Assembly (NCBI RefSeq): GCF_010183535.1
Contig: NC_071330.1
Location: 4,259,717 to 4,323,716 of the forward strand
DNA from: Caenorhabditis remanei
Taxonomy: Eukaryota > Nematoda > Chromadorea > Rhabditida > Rhabditidae
Length of the DNA stretch: 64,000 nt
Reading direction: 5' to 3'
The stretch's first letter is position 1; the number at the start of each line of letters is the position of its first letter. Below the pieces are notes generated by a model. That model made no database searches and had not been told where the DNA came from. It saw only the letters and a program-made list of their open reading frames with translations. The position numbers were made by a program, and so were the translations under genes. Of this stretch, positions 21,841 through 34,200 are shown in pieces.

Positions 21841-22262
21841 AGGAAATAGAGTCAGTTTGGAGATATGACATGTGACCTATACCATTGGAAAGCTGAGAAA
21901 ACGTTGATTCCAAATATATATTTAATTTTTGCCCGCAAGGCCTGGTATTCGAGAAAAAACGAGGTAAAAATAATTTGACATTTTCCAGAACTTTGACCTT
22001 GTTTTTCTCGAATACCAGACTTCAAGGCCAAAAACTAAAAAATATGTTTGGAATCAGCGTTTTCTCAGCTTTCCAATGATATATTAGCTCAGCACAGTTC
22101 TTACAACTCCGCTCCCTCCACCGAAACTCCCTTGGAAAATGTCTCTTTTTCTCTTAGTCTCTCAATTTCGCACGCAATTTTCTTTGGTTTTGGTAGAGCG
22201 CGGTTGTACGAAGCGTGTCGTGGCATATCTCCAAACGGACTCGATGACATTCCCTTGTCAGT
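21841..22262. mobile_element. Foldback element interrupted by a hairpin MITE
   Basis: The palindrome's left half (GTGACCTATACCATTGGAAA, then CGTTGATTCCAAATATATAT) is matched by its complement (GGAATCAGCGTTTTCTCAGC, TTTCCAATGATAT) at about 22049-22083. A family M1 MITE (22083-22223) lies at the right end. Related foldbacks are at 33190-33530 and 60915-61612. Confidence 0.65.
22083..22223. mobile_element. Hairpin MITE, family M1 (copy 2)
   Basis: Starts TTAGCTCAGCACAGTTCTTA, then CAACTCCGCTC; ends GGTAGAGCGCGGTTGTACGA, then AGCGTGTCGTGGC. Inserted at the edge of a foldback element. Confidence 0.8.
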
Positions 22263-22635
22263 TTAAGCAGTCTTACCAGCGAAGCTTCCGAAGAGAACCC
22301 ATTCCTCGAATTGTCCGACTTTCATAGCTTCTCCATCTATGAAGACAGCTCCCACCATGCAGAGTACAAGGGTGAAGATGGCAAGCTGAAATATATCTAT
22401 TGGGTAAATAATGATAAACGTTCGAAAACTATAGTATTACCTCGATGAATGCGAGCAAAATCAAGCCTCTGCGATGTCTCGCAAAATATGCGAAAGTTGA
22501 ATAGAAGATGGAGAGTGTCACGTTGATTGAGACATTGTAGAAGTGCTCGGAAAGGAAACAGAGGAAGATGGAAGCTGCGGATAGGATGAAAGACGTGATG
22601 ATGAGAGCTTTTTTGAGTGGAGTTTGTGCGGGCAT
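22263..22635 (-). CDS. Small multi-pass membrane orphan, 105 aa
   Basis: Exons on the minus strand are 22441-22635 and 22263-22385 (stop TAA 22263-22265); the intron is phase 0 (ATCGAG|GTAATA...TTTCAG|CTTGCC). Three hydrophobic segments are visible: ALIITSFILSAASIFLCFL, SINVTLSIFYSTFAYFA and GLILLAFIELAIFTLVLCMV. The tail is VFIDGEAMKVGQFEEWVLFG. There is no signal peptide beyond the first span. The family was not recognised. A GGCC-rich hAT-like MITE sits about 110 bp upstream of the ATG, and a nested repeat lies just past the stop, so the gene is squeezed between insertions. Confidence 0.65.
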
Positions 22636-22747
22636 TGCGGATTCTGGAATGATGATGTTAAGTGAGAGAGATTTTGGTGGATTTCCAGAAACGCAAATAG
22701 GTAATGCTGGAATCCAGAGTGCTCTACTAATACATTACGGTTACGGT

Positions 22748-23023
22748 CACACTTGCAACGGGCCGGGCCGTGACGAGAATTTCCAAGGCCCGGCCCGGCT
22801 GAAAAATTTGAACTGGAATTTTGAACAAAAATTTGAATTTTTTCCCAAAAATGTCGAATTTTTGACTATACTTCGGAATTCAATCAAAAGATAGTTATTC
22901 ATCAAAAAATTGAAATTTTTAATGTAAAATTTCAAAAAAATTCAAAAAATTTGGTAAAAAATAGGTACCTTGTTTTTGAAGCCGGGCCTTCGGGCCGGGC
23001 CGGGCTGTAAATTTGCAAGTATG
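22748..23023. mobile_element. hAT-like MITE, GGCCCG-rich family (copy 1)
   Basis: Terminal ends are CACACTTGCAACGGGCC and the complement-like TGTAAATTTGCAAGTATG. An exact 8-bp target duplication GTTACGGT lies at 22740-22747 and 23024-23031. It is 276 bp with no ORF of note. Confidence 0.85.
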
Positions 23024-23848
23024 GTTACGGTAGATGCAAAAACTTTGCCAAATGTCAAACTTTCTAGTTATTGCTATTATCGGCTCACGAACTTGTACCG
23101 GTGGCTGTTAAAGGCTCACCTAATTTGCATGAAATGGTCTCGAAGCGGAAAATATAGTTTGCAGTTCTTTTCAGACTTGCAAAGCTCAAAAACACGACAT
23201 TTGATCTTTTTCAGTTACAAGACGAATCTGCGAAAATCCCAATAAATTGGATGAGTCTTTAACACCCCCCAACACAAGTTTGTGAACCGATAATAGTGGA
23301 ACTTTTACAGAAAACAAGCGGAGAATCACTGCGGCACGCGAGGCGACCGCAGCGCCTCATTCAAGGTCCGCATGGAACATATATTTGAGTCAAAAGCATG
23401 ACTAAACCATATGATCCCGGTTTCGACACTAAACAAGAATTGGTCAGAAATGTTGGTAATACTATAATAAAAAGGTTGCTATCGAAGAAGAACTACAAAT
23501 GCAAAATCTAGAAAAATTCCGTTTTATAATAATTCGGAAATCATAGCAAAAAAATACTAGGAAACCAAGAAGCTGCCCATAAAACAACGAAAAATGAAAC
23601 GATCGAGACTCTTTCGAGAGGAAAAGAAACCACAGATACAAGCAACACGTTGACATGAATATATTGTTGGTGGGAACACATGCACAGAACAGAGCGATTC
23701 GATACGAAAACACCTCGTGATCGATCTCTGTTTTGTGTTGACATGCGAAATAGTTTCGAAATAAATGTAGAAAAAGGAATCGGGAAGGACAATAAAATGA
23801 GTCAGGAAGTGGTGTATCAGAAGAAAAAAGATTCAAGTGAAATTCAAA

Positions 23849-24112
23849 ATACTGTCGAAAAAATAAAGTTTCGACAAGGATTTTCAAAAAATAATTTCGC
23901 GGGCTGGAACACGCAAACGCATAAAGTTGTGGGCGGATCTTAAACTGCAAGCTTAATTAAGCGGCGCGGTTCTAATTCCAGTTGTTTTTTCCAAATTAAG
24001 AACCGCGCCACTTGCAGTTTAAGCTCCGCCAACAACTTTATGCGTTTGCGTGTTCCAGCCCGCGAAATTTTTTTTTGAAAATCCTTGTCGAAACTTTATT
24101 TTTTCGACAGTA
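23849..24112. mobile_element. 264-bp TA-flanked palindrome
   Basis: The left arm TACTGTCGAAAAAATAAAGT runs through GCGGGCTGGAACACGCAAAC, GCATAAAGTTG and TTAAACTGCAAG to GGCGCGGTT. It is mirrored on the right through AACCGCGCCACTTGCAGTTT to ACTTTATTTTTTCGACAGTA. The loop is about 25 bp. A diverged half-copy lies at about 46866-46955 beside the Skp1-related genes. Confidence 0.75.
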
Positions 24113-24542
24113 GAGCAACTATGGAACATGTGAAGAGAGATGCTAATGGGGTCATTTCATGGAGGTAGCAGTGGGTTTACAAGGGAATTCCGAGACCATG
24201 CAAGTGCTTTTTTGGATGAAACTGTCAGAATGAGTTAAGAATTATCTCAAGAGACATTCTTGAACTTTTTGAAATCCGCCCGACACTTTCAGCCGAGTTA
24301 TGAACTTTCAAAGTTTTGCTCTGATTTAACACAGGAAGCCTAATTTTCTCGCATTAAAACTTCTAGATATAAATAATCTAACCCGTCAGAACACACACGG
24401 TGGATTTTGATATAAAGATCGAGTTTGGAGCTTGTGGTCAGACTAAAACTGAATTAGTTTGCTCAAATTGATTTAGATGTCATATGTATCAAAAATTTAT
24501 TAAAATCAACTTTAAAACAAAAGACATATGGAATAAGATAAC

Positions 24543-24931
24543 CATACTTGCAAACCGGGCCGCAACGGGCCGACACGGGCCGGCCCATAACTCGCTTCAA
24601 ACTCAATATTATGAGCTGAAAAATATACCAAAATGTAGATCTCGACGAGTTCTATCTCCGTGACCCACTACGGGCCGGATGGCTATTCGGTAATGTGCCG
24701 CGGGCCGGGCTAGAATGGCTTTTTTGGCCATTTTCGCGTTTTTTGGCACTTTTTCCCGGCCCGCGGCACAATAACAAATAGCCATCTGGCCCGTAGTGGG
24801 TCACGGACATAGAACTCGCTGAGATCTACATTTTGGTATATTTTTGAGCTCATAATATTGAGTTTGAAGCGAGTTACGCGCCGGCCCGTGTCGGCCCGTG
24901 TCGGCCCGTTTCGGCCCGGTTTGCAAGTATG
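24543..24931. mobile_element. hAT-like MITE, GGCCCG-rich family (copy 2)
   Basis: Ends are CATACTTGCAAACCGGGCC and GGCCCGGTTTGCAAGTATG. There is an exact 8-bp target duplication AAGATAAC at 24535-24542 and 24932-24939. The element is largely one long inverted repeat. Confidence 0.9.
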
Positions 24932-24986
24932 AAGATAACAAAGAAGTAGTATTCGAAACATTGATTCGATAAGAGATACACAGAAT

Positions 24987-26448
24987 TCAGTCCCAAACAA
25001 TAAATTCAAGCGCAGCACGTCCTCGTCTATTTTTCATTCGAATCGTTGCTTCCGTGTGATCCTCACGGAAGAAATTGAATCCCGATGCGATCTTCACAGT
25101 TACAAATGCTCCGCCCGTAAGCACTTTGCACTCTCTTACAACTCCTTCCGGAAATTCTTCATGACTGATTCCTTTGAAAATTGTGTCCTTATTGAAACCA
25201 GCATCTCCAATTTTTCTCAAAATGATGTGCTTCATTCTTCGATTTGAACCTAGAATCCAATGCTTCATGAATTTATTCAATTCCTTATTAGAAATTATAG
25301 CATCGTAGATTTCAACGAATGCTGAATTAATCAACAGCAAGTCATCAGCTATCAACGTGTGATTCCGAACAACCGGCTCATTCAAAGAGATGACGTCATG
25401 GTTTTGAATGAGCGTTTTGTGAAGTGATAATGTGTTTTCAAAACACAAAGCGTTGATTTCCAACCTTTTGACCGGAATTTGAAGATTCATCATATCACGT
25501 GCAAACGCATAACTTTCAGTTCTGACTTCAAACTGTAATATATTGTATCCTCTTATTGTTTCACGTATCACTTCAAAATCAAGCTGTTCGCATCCATTCC
25601 AAACATAGAATGCGCTGATTTGTGACATGTGATATACTTCGAAACAATGATCGATAAGAGTCCTGACGTCGATTACTGACAAGTTCCACTCAAAATCTTG
25701 AAGTGGTACGGGTGTGTGGTCCATGGCCCTCAACACTTGGAAATAATGATTCGGTGCTTCGTCAACTTCCTCATCCTCATCATCCGCATCTTCTGATTCC
25801 TCCTCAGACTCCTGTTCATCGTCTTCGTCCTCATCGTCTACCTCGTCACTCTCACTCTCACGAGAAGCAACTCGTCTATATTCTTCTTGCTCATTCAAAT
25901 CTTCTTCATCTCTATCACTATCCGTGTCCTCCATCAAATTATCACCTTGATTTTCTTCCTCCCTTCCATCTTCCTCATCCTCACTTCCTTCGGATTCGTC
26001 GTCGTCGAAATCCGAATCGGGGTCATGTAGATGTTCCCTTTCATCAAACAAATTATCGGTGAACTCTACGAAATCGTTCGACTTGAAGCTCTCATAATGA
26101 AAATGGACATTGTGTGGGACACCAGCATTTCTCAAATTACCACTTCTCATGTTTTCTGGTGAAATTTTGAGTTCTAAACTGCTGTTGGGCTGAAAATAAA
26201 ACGTAATCTCGATAAAACTCTCAACGACCAAAGAAACTGAGTCAGCTTTTAGGTTGAGATTCACAACGGCTTCTTTACTTCTTGTTGAGCAAAAGGAGAC
26301 ACCTAATCTGAAATGAGGAGAGCATAGAAATAAGTGTTTTTTTAGGAGAGTGTTCTTACCGATCGATTGCAGTCATACATTGTAATGTCTTCTTTAAAGC
26401 CTTCTCGGGTAGACAAAGGAGAGGGAAAGAGGAGACGACGTTAGCCAT
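24987..26448 (-). CDS. F-box + FBA_2-type protein with acidic insert (paralogue A), 469 aa
   Basis: Exons on the minus strand are 26360-26448 and 24987-26307. The F-box is split by the intron: MANVVSSFPLLCLPEKALKK, TLQCMTAID, then RLGVSFCSTRSKEAVV. Such F-boxes bind Skp1-type adaptors in SCF ubiquitin ligases. Residues about 124-215 are a hyperacidic insert (DFDDDESEGSEDEEDGREEE and onward). Residues about 216-469 are the F-box-associated region, with ELNKFMKHWILGSNRRMKHI as the family core and DHTEATIRMKNRRGRAALEF near the end. It is the most diverged of the three tandem copies; its first exon is nearly identical to theirs while exon 2 has drifted. It probably recruits an unknown substrate to an SCF ligase. 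Confidence 0.85.
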
Positions 26449-27114
26449 TGTGGGGCAGAGTACAATAAAAATATGATGGTGAACGAGGGGTATCTTATCG
26501 ACTTGTTCATATAGACTAATCTCTTTCCCAGAAGCAGAATACAAGTATGCAGCAATATGGATAAATAGAAAAAGAGTGTGTTGGCTGTTGGTTTCCGAGG
26601 CTCAATAGTGTCTGTGAGATGCAGTTTGTAGATAGGTACAATGAGACAGATGACGCTGATTCGACAGTAATATTTAAATGACCAATAGAGCAATTAGATT
26701 GTTGGTAGATAGATAAGTAAAATGAGACAGATAATGAAGATTCGATAATAAGTGGATGAAAAATGAAGCAATTACTTCATAAATGGCAGATGACACTATC
26801 TGTTGAGACAGATGAGGGCAAACAAACTATTTAACATAATACTGCTGGCATCTTGGAGGGAGCCTTCTTGGTAGTCGACGGGAAAGATTATGGAACACCA
26901 GAAGGTACAGCAGTAACTCATTGTTCTTTGGGCTAACATGTGAGTCGTTCGATAGATGTATGAAACATGTAGTTCGATACCGATAATCAGTAAATAATGC
27001 TGAAATGTATGTTAATATGCGTTTCGAAATTTTGAAAACAAGTTAATTTTTTAAATCATAAAACTTTATCCAATTAGAAAACATAGAGATGGCAACATAA
27101 AAAATACAAAACAT
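26449..27114. other. Intergenic, duplicated promoter region of the F-box array
   Basis: The first ~250 bp upstream of the paralogue A ATG (to about 26690) are repeated with small changes upstream of paralogues B (28459-28700) and C (30396-30610). Shared words include CCAGAAGCAGAA/CCAGCAGCAGAA, TCTGTGAGAT and GTACAATGAGACAGAT. The three genes therefore share promoter ancestry. Confidence 0.6.
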
Positions 27115-28458
27115 TTAATCCCAAACAACAAATTCAAGCGCTGCACGTTCTTGTCTATTTTTCATTCGAATTGTTGCTTTCGTGTGGTCATGTCGGCTGA
27201 AGTTAAATCCCGACGGGATTTGGACAACTCTGAATCCCAAAAAGCAAGTCACATTCACCTCTCTCACAACTCCTTCCTCGAATTCTTGATGAGCGATTCC
27301 TTTGAAAATCGTGTCTTTATTGAATCCAACAATTCCACGTCTACTCAATAACATGTACTTCAGCCGTGAATTGGAACCTCGGATCCAGTGCTTTATAAAC
27401 CTATTCAACTCCTTGTCCGAAATTGAATCATTCTCAATTTCAATGCGTGAAGCGTTGGTCATCAGTAGGTCGTCAACTTTCAATCTCTGATTCCGAATGA
27501 GTGGCTCTTGTAACGAGATGGAGTCATAGTTTTGGATGAGAACTTTATGAAGAGACTCCGTATTTTCGAAAATGAATGCAGCAGCGTTCAACTTTTTGGC
27601 TGGTATATCGAGGCGCACAACTTGATGTGCAAACTGAGGATCCTCTGCCCTGTTCATAGAAATTGAAAGGCCTACAGTATTGAATCCGTTAAGTGTTTGA
27701 CGCAGATAATCAATTTGAAACATATCCGCTTGTCTCAAAAACGACACAAAGCTCAGTTGCGATTTAGGGTATATTTCAAGACAATGATTGATAACAGTCC
27801 TGACGTCGTCTGCTCTTAAATACCAGTGTACTGGTCTAACTTTTTCTTCTTCGTCCGAATAATCCTCTGAATCATCCTCTGATTCAAAAGAAGAAGATTC
27901 ACTAGTGTCCTCCGAATCTCCATCACTATCACTTGTCTCACTTTCTCGCTCATCCTCACTGTCGTTTACATCATTGTCATCTTCATTATCATCATCATCA
28001 TCCCACTCATCAAATTCATCTTCGTCGTCGTCAAAATCAGAGCCAGCATACTGTTCGCTCTCTTCATCTTCATCTCTAGATATATACTCAACAAAATCCC
28101 CTAGTCCATTATTTCGCTCGCCGACTCTCACTTTCATAGGGAGTCCGACAAAATGTCTTGGTATGTTTTCGGGCCAAATCGTAATTTTTATCTTGTTATC
28201 ATCTCGGAAATAACAAGTTATCAAAATGCAACTTGTAATGTTCACTCTCAATGAACATGTTTTCAATTTCATGTCTACTATAATTTGCTTAGTCCGTTCG
28301 GAACACCATGAGATGCCAAATCTGAAACCAACTTTCATCAAATCTTTGGAAAGTGAGCGGAAAACTTACCGATCGATTGCAGTCATGCATTGTAAGGTTT
28401 TCGTTAAAGCCTTCTCGGGTAGACGAAGGAGAGGGAAAGAGGAGACGACGTTAGCCAT
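27115..28458 (-). CDS. F-box + FBA_2-type protein with acidic insert (paralogue B), 431 aa
   Basis: Exons on the minus strand are 28370-28458 and 27115-28321. The F-box is FPLLRLPEKALTKTLQCMTA followed by FGISWCSERTKQIIVDMKLK across the phase-2 intron. Residues about 112-191 are the acidic insert, very rich in Asp, Glu and Ser (DEWDDDDDNEDDNDVNDSED, then SESSSFESEDD). The FBA_2-like domain runs from about 195 to the C-terminus, with core ELNRFIKHWIRGSN at about 334-347 and end FVVWD. By family knowledge it is a substrate receptor for SCF ligase. Paralogue C is its closest relative. Confidence 0.87.
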
Positions 28459-29051
28459 TGTGGGGGAGAGTACAATGAATGGATGATGGTTGTCGAGGAG
28501 TGTCTTGTCCTCTGGTACCAGTAGAGCTAATCTTTTTTTCCCAGCAGCAGAAAGCAGGTGTGCAGGATATGGCTGAATGAAAGGAGAGTGTATTGACTTT
28601 CGGTTTCCCAGATCCAATAGGGTCTGTGAGATTCAATTTGTAGATATGTACAATGAGACAGATGATTCGATAGTAATATGCAAACCACATAGCAATTAAT
28701 AATGATGATAGATGTAACAGTCATCTACTTTCAGTTCTTACTGCTCTAAAATCATTCACTCTCAATTTCCGATTTATCGTACACATAGTATGGATAGGCG
28801 TAAGGCTAAGGATGCTATATTGTAGCAGAGCTGTTCAACTGATGATGCCTGGCAGAGTACCAAGGTGCTAGTATGCGCCCAATAGGTCGTAGTGCTGAAT
28901 ACTTATTTGAGTACTCAAATTCATGCTAATAAAGTCTTGTCTCTGCGGATATTGAATTCAGATTATGAGGCACCAGGAAAAAAGCTCATTTAAAAAATCA
29001 TAAAACTTTATTCAGAAAACATAGAAATAGCAACAGAGAAATACAATAAAT

Positions 29052-30395
29052 TTAATCCCAAACAATAAATTCCAGCGCAGCACGTCCTCGCCTATTCTTA
29101 ATTCGAATCGTTGCTTCCGTGTGATCGTTGCGAGTGAAGTTGAATCCCGATGGGACTATGATAGTTCTGAATCCCAAAAAGCAAGTCACTTTCACCTCTC
29201 TCACAACTCCTTCCTCGAATTCTTGATGAGCGATTCCTTTGAAAATCGTGTCTTTATTGAAACCAACATCTCCACGTCTTGTCAATAGTATGTATTTCAT
29301 CCGTGAATTGGAACCCCGGATCCAGTGTTTTATAAACCTATTCAAGTCCTTGTCCGAAATTAAAGCATCCTCGATTTCGATGTTTGCAGAGTTGGTCATC
29401 ACTAGGTCATCGACTATCAATCTCTGATTCCGGATGAGTGGTTCTTGTAACGAAATGAAGTCATAATTTTGTATGAGAACTTTATGAAGAGACTCCGTAT
29501 TTTCAAAGATGAATGCAGACGCGTTAAACTTTTTGGCTGGTAAAGCGAGGCGCACAACTTGATGTGCAAACTGAGGATCCTCTGCCCTGTCCATAAGAAT
29601 TGAATGGTCTACGGCATTGAATCCGGTAAACGTTTGACGCAGATAATCAATGGGAAACATATCTGCTCTGTCCAAAAACGACACAAAGCTCAGTTGCGAT
29701 TTGTGGTATACTTCAAGGCAATGAGCAATAACAGTCCTGACGTCGTCTGCCCTTAAATACCAGTGAACTGGTCTAACTTCGTCTTCTTCATCTGAATAAT
29801 CCTCTGAATCAGAAGAAGAAGAAGAAGAAGAAGATTCACTAGTGTCCTCCGAATCTTGATCACTAACACCTGTCTCACTTTCTCGCTCATCCTCACTGTC
29901 GTTCACATCATTGTCATCTTCATTATCATCATCATCATCCCACTCATCAAATTCATCTTCGTCGTCGTCAAAATCAGAGCCTGCTGACCGTTCGCTCTCT
30001 TCATCTTCATTTCTAGAACTATACTCAACAAAATCCACTAGTCCACAATTTCCCTCGCTGACTCTCACTTTTATAGGCAGTCCAACAAAATGTCTTGGTA
30101 TGCTTTCCGGTATAATCGAAAGTTCTATCTTGTTATCATCTCGGAAATAACAAGTTATAAGGATGAAACGTGTAATGTCCACTCTCAATGAACATGCTTT
30201 CATCTTCATGTCTACTATAATTTGTTTAGTCCGTTTGGAACACCATGAGATTCCAAATCTGAAACCAACTTCCATCAAATCTTTTCAAAGTGAGCTGAAA
30301 ACTTACCGATCGATTGGAATCATGCATTGTAAGGTCTTCGTTAAAGCCTTCTCGGGTAGACGAAGGAGAGGGAAAGAGGAGACGACGTTAGCCAT
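29052..30395 (-). CDS. F-box + FBA_2-type protein with acidic insert (paralogue C), 431 aa
   Basis: Exons on the minus strand are 30307-30395 and 29052-30258, the same lengths as paralogue B (89 and 1207 nt). The first exon changes only at its end (QCMIPIDR). The insert keeps DEWDDDDDNEDDNDVNDSED but then has a pure Ser run (SESSSSSSSSDSED), encoded by a TCT/TTC-type repeat near 29805-29840. FBA core DLNRFIKHWIRGSNSRMKYI; end FIVWD. The frame is intact throughout. The tandem arrangement A-B-C in one orientation indicates unequal crossing-over. Confidence 0.87.
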
Positions 30396-31299
30396 TGCGG
30401 GGCAGAGTACAATGAATGAAAGAAGAGGTTGTCGAGGAGTGTCTTATCCTCAGTCAGATAATTTCTTTTCCCAGCAGCAGAAGGCAGGTGTGCAGCAGTA
30501 GGTAGAGTATGTTGACATTTGGTTTCCCAGGCTCAATAGTGTCTGTGAGATTCAATTTGTAGATAGGTGCAATGAGACAGATAATTATGATTCGATAGTA
30601 CTAAGTGAACGAACAATGGATCAATTAGTTCATAGATGCCAGATGTCAGCTAGGTTTTTTTAAAATTGTGTTGCTATGACCAAGTGAAGAGCATTCACTC
30701 TACAATCCCTCGCAGGTATGTATAAGGTAAAGAAAATCAGTTGAAAGAGTTTCAAAAGCCCCAAAAGTTCTCTGGGAGACAGTTGAAAATTTAACAACAT
30801 GCCGTTGTATCAAAGGTTTACGGTATGTTGCACAACGGTTAGCATGGCTCCAGGAATAGCTTTGTACAAATTAAAACCTCCAGAATCGGAACTGCAGATC
30901 TGCTATGTCAGTTGGTTCCGATTTACACAAGTTCTAGTTCTGATTTGGACAGTTCTGATTACAGAAAGCGTTCAAAAACTGTGATGCCTCTATCTAATGC
31001 TGTCGGAAATAGAACTGGTATCAGAACTGACTAAAACATGGCTTCGCTTAAGTACTCCAACTTTTGAATTGTAACAATTTATTTTTGTTCTTACTTGTAT
31101 AAGTGGTGTGAGTCCTTCAAATAAATCAATCAATCAACCTAAACTCATTAGACATAGATTTGACGGTTTTGATTCTGGTGGTTCTGATTAGGATTAGCAG
31201 TAGGTACGAAATGGAGAAAATAATTTATTCAAACTCAATAGTATTCACATGAAATATCATTCTTCTTTGCAATATTTCTTCATTTCTCCAAAAAACATT
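30396..31299. other. Intergenic region upstream of F-box paralogue C
   Basis: About 30396-30610 is the shared F-box-array promoter segment. About 30860-31200 contains low-complexity GTTCTGATT/TTCCGATT repeats, also seen near 21300-21350. No gene was recognised. Confidence 0.45.
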
Positions 31300-34200
31300 T
31301 CACTTCTTATGATGCTTCCGTCCGAACAATCCACCTCCTCCTCCACCACCAGCACCTTTCGGATGCTTACTGATATGATCCATCGAGTTTCCAGAACTCA
31401 CTCTCTCCGCCGACGTTGTTTCTTTCTTCTTTCGTCCGCTCAAAAAGTGACCCACTTCTGCCATACTCAACCGTTTCCGTGGAGGAGTTTGGTAGTGTTG
31501 ACGTGGTTGACCAGGCGCATTTGAAGACGTGGGAAGATGTGGAGATGGAAGTGGTTGTGGTGGTTGTAGTGGTAGTGGCTGGGTTCCCAGGGGGAGAGGG
31601 ACTGGTGGCGTTTTTGGAGAGTGTTGGACAGGTTGATGTGGCGGTGGAGTTGGCGGCTCTTCGTGGGAAAAGTCTTTGGTTTTCTGGAAAAAAAAGCACG
31701 GTACATACTAGCTCGACACACATGTTACAACCGCGCTTCACCGGAATGCTCTTGAAAAATGTTTTTCTTTGAGTCTCTCCATTTTGCACGAATTTTTTTT
31801 TGGTTTCAGCAGAGCGCGGTTGTAAGGAGCGTGCCGTGCTAATACAGTGAAACGTGGGAGTCATGGCCTAGAAATCCAACGGCTGTGAAGCTGCTTATCG
31901 TATATGGCCTAGCTTTCTCACTTTGTTTTTCTAGGCCACTGGAAAAGCGTGGTCTAATGGATCAAGTTCAGAAGAACTAGGCCATAATTTTTATTACTTT
32001 ATTAATTTCCACAAAAATACGCGTTTTCAGTCTGCGTCCGTACCCGGGAATGGCCTAGTTTTCGCTTGTTCCGGTTTCTAGACCACGGTTCCAGCTAACA
32101 TTCTAGAAAACCCTAAAACCTATCTAAAACGTGTCTATTTTTCCGATTTCTATACGTTTTCATCTCAAAAGCTCTAGCTGACTCAGTGGCCTAACTTATC
32201 CAACGCTTGTGTTTCTATGCCGCCATCACAGTTTTCATGATTCTCTCATACTTCTAATATAGAATGACCTAGCTTTCCCAGTACTTGGTTTCCTAGGTCA
32301 TCATCACCTACCGTATTCTCCGTCGTCTTGGTGTTCTTATTCTTTCTCTTATTCTTCTTCTCATCCTTTTTCTTCTTATTCCCCCCACCCAACAAATCCT
32401 TGATTCCTTTCTCGAATGCCGTCTTCTCCTCACCAACTTCTTTCTTATCTTTTCTCGTTTGATCCGCGTTTCGCCGCTCCTCTCGATTCTTCTTCACCTC
32501 CTTCCGACGATTCTCTTTCTCTTCTTTCTTCTTACGCTCCGCCTCCTCGACTTCTTTCTGAAAATGAATTCTAATGAAGCCAACTGACAACTGAAATGAC
32601 TCTACCTTAATCCGTTCCTCCTTCTCCAATCGTTCTTTCTCCTTCTTTGTTTTTTCCTCCTCATTCTTCACCTTTTCCTCCTCTTTCTTAAACTTTTCTT
32701 CTCTTTCCTTTTTCTCATTCTCAATCATATCCTTCGCATCGGCTTCACGTCTTCTAACATCCGCTTCTTTCATATCCTTCCACTTCAGAATCGCTGATTC
32801 TCCACCCCAAGAGTCGGGAACGAATTCCGGGTATTTGAGCATTGTTTCAAGGACGAGACGTTTGGCCTGAGAGAAGAAAATCTTAGATTTTGAGAATATT
32901 TTGACTTATAATGAATCAAAAAATTCTTAATTGTCACGATGGCAGCCGTATTCTTAATGGTCGCCCTAGCCCGAAAACGTTTCATGGTATTCTGCGTCTA
33001 CGTGGGGAGCATGGGTTAATCTTGCTTTTCACAAACTTGAAATTTAGAATTTCCGCACCTTCGCAATGCAGCTGCGTATCGTCGTTAACATAGCTCGGAG
33101 TCGATACTCAGTGAGTATGATTGACCCGAAAATCTTAAGTATCCTCATGTCACAAGGCACACGTAATCTGCCTGGCACCGTGTTTTTCTTAAACTGGAAA
33201 AGATGGCTCACAAGTAAAAGTCACCGTAGAGTTATGGGACGTGACCTATATCATTGGAAAGCTGAAATCACGCTGATTTCAAATATATATTCAGTTTTTG
33301 GCGTCGAGGCCCAGTATTCGAGAAAAATAGTGTCAAAGCTACACCACGCCGCCGATATTTTTCATACGTCGGTAAGGTAATGACTTGTTAGCAGTCCAAA
33401 CTTTGACCTCGTTTTTCTTGAAGACCAGACCTCGAGAGCAAAAACTGAATATATTTTTGAAATCAGCGTATTCTCAGCTTCCCACTGATATAAGTCACGG
33501 TCAGTCGCCGCTAAGTTATAGGACGTCGCGACCGCCACGCTTCTAGAACCCAGAACATTTTCCACAAAAAACCGTTCCCACCTTCTTCTGATCACTCATA
33601 AACGCTCTCAATTCATAATCCACTGCCACCGAAATCTTATCCGAAAACTGTCCCAATTTAATCATCGACGTGCTGAAGATATTATCCAGAATCGTCAATA
33701 ATCGATCATTAGCCATCTCTCGATCATCCATAAAATAGACACGAATCGCCCGGATATCGTCATATTTGAACGCCACCGACTCCAGCATTTCCATTTTTAT
33801 GAAGAGTGCCAGAAGACGTTGAGCCATTTTCGACATTGCCTCCGCTTCACAATCCCTTTGGAATCTGCCACAAAGTGCATCCGGTTTGTTGTACCAACGG
33901 AGCTCGAATTCTGGTTCAAGGAAGTATACTGGACTAAAATGATCAGTGGGTAGATCAAATATTTCCAGCTCCTCTTCTGTGATTTTTTTGACAGTGAATC
34001 GTTTCTTGTCATCTTCAGTCATTGTGGAGATTGGCGGATAGTAGATCGGTGTTGGTGGCGTTTGGGTGGAACCCTGGAAGACATTCAAATACACACAGGT
34101 GTGCAAAATGTAAGGTCGCGTAAACGCGGTCCGTCGCTCAGCAGTTGGCACGGTGCCAAAAACAGACTTGGCTGAGAGCCAAGTTCTTTCAATGAAAAAC

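Larger units (their letters stand above)
23024..24986. other. Intergenic region with a TA-flanked palindrome and a hAT-like MITE
   Basis: No gene was recognised. It contains the palindrome 23849-24112 and the GGCC-rich element 24543-24931. The rest (about 23040-23840 and 24115-24535) is unique AT-rich sequence. Confidence 0.45.

Noticed and set aside
23462..23950. 162-codon minus-strand ORF rich in Phe, Cys, Ser
   Set aside because: No recognisable domain or splice structure, AT-rich composition, and it runs into the palindrome at 23849; likely chance.
25703..26062. Pro/His/Leu-rich plus-strand ORF
   Set aside because: Antisense of the acidic insert of F-box paralogue A (GAT/GAA codons read backwards).
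31416..31772. 118-codon plus-strand ORF with a Val run
   Set aside because: Antisense of the proline-rich tail of the coiled-coil gene; CCA/ACC repeats give the Val run.
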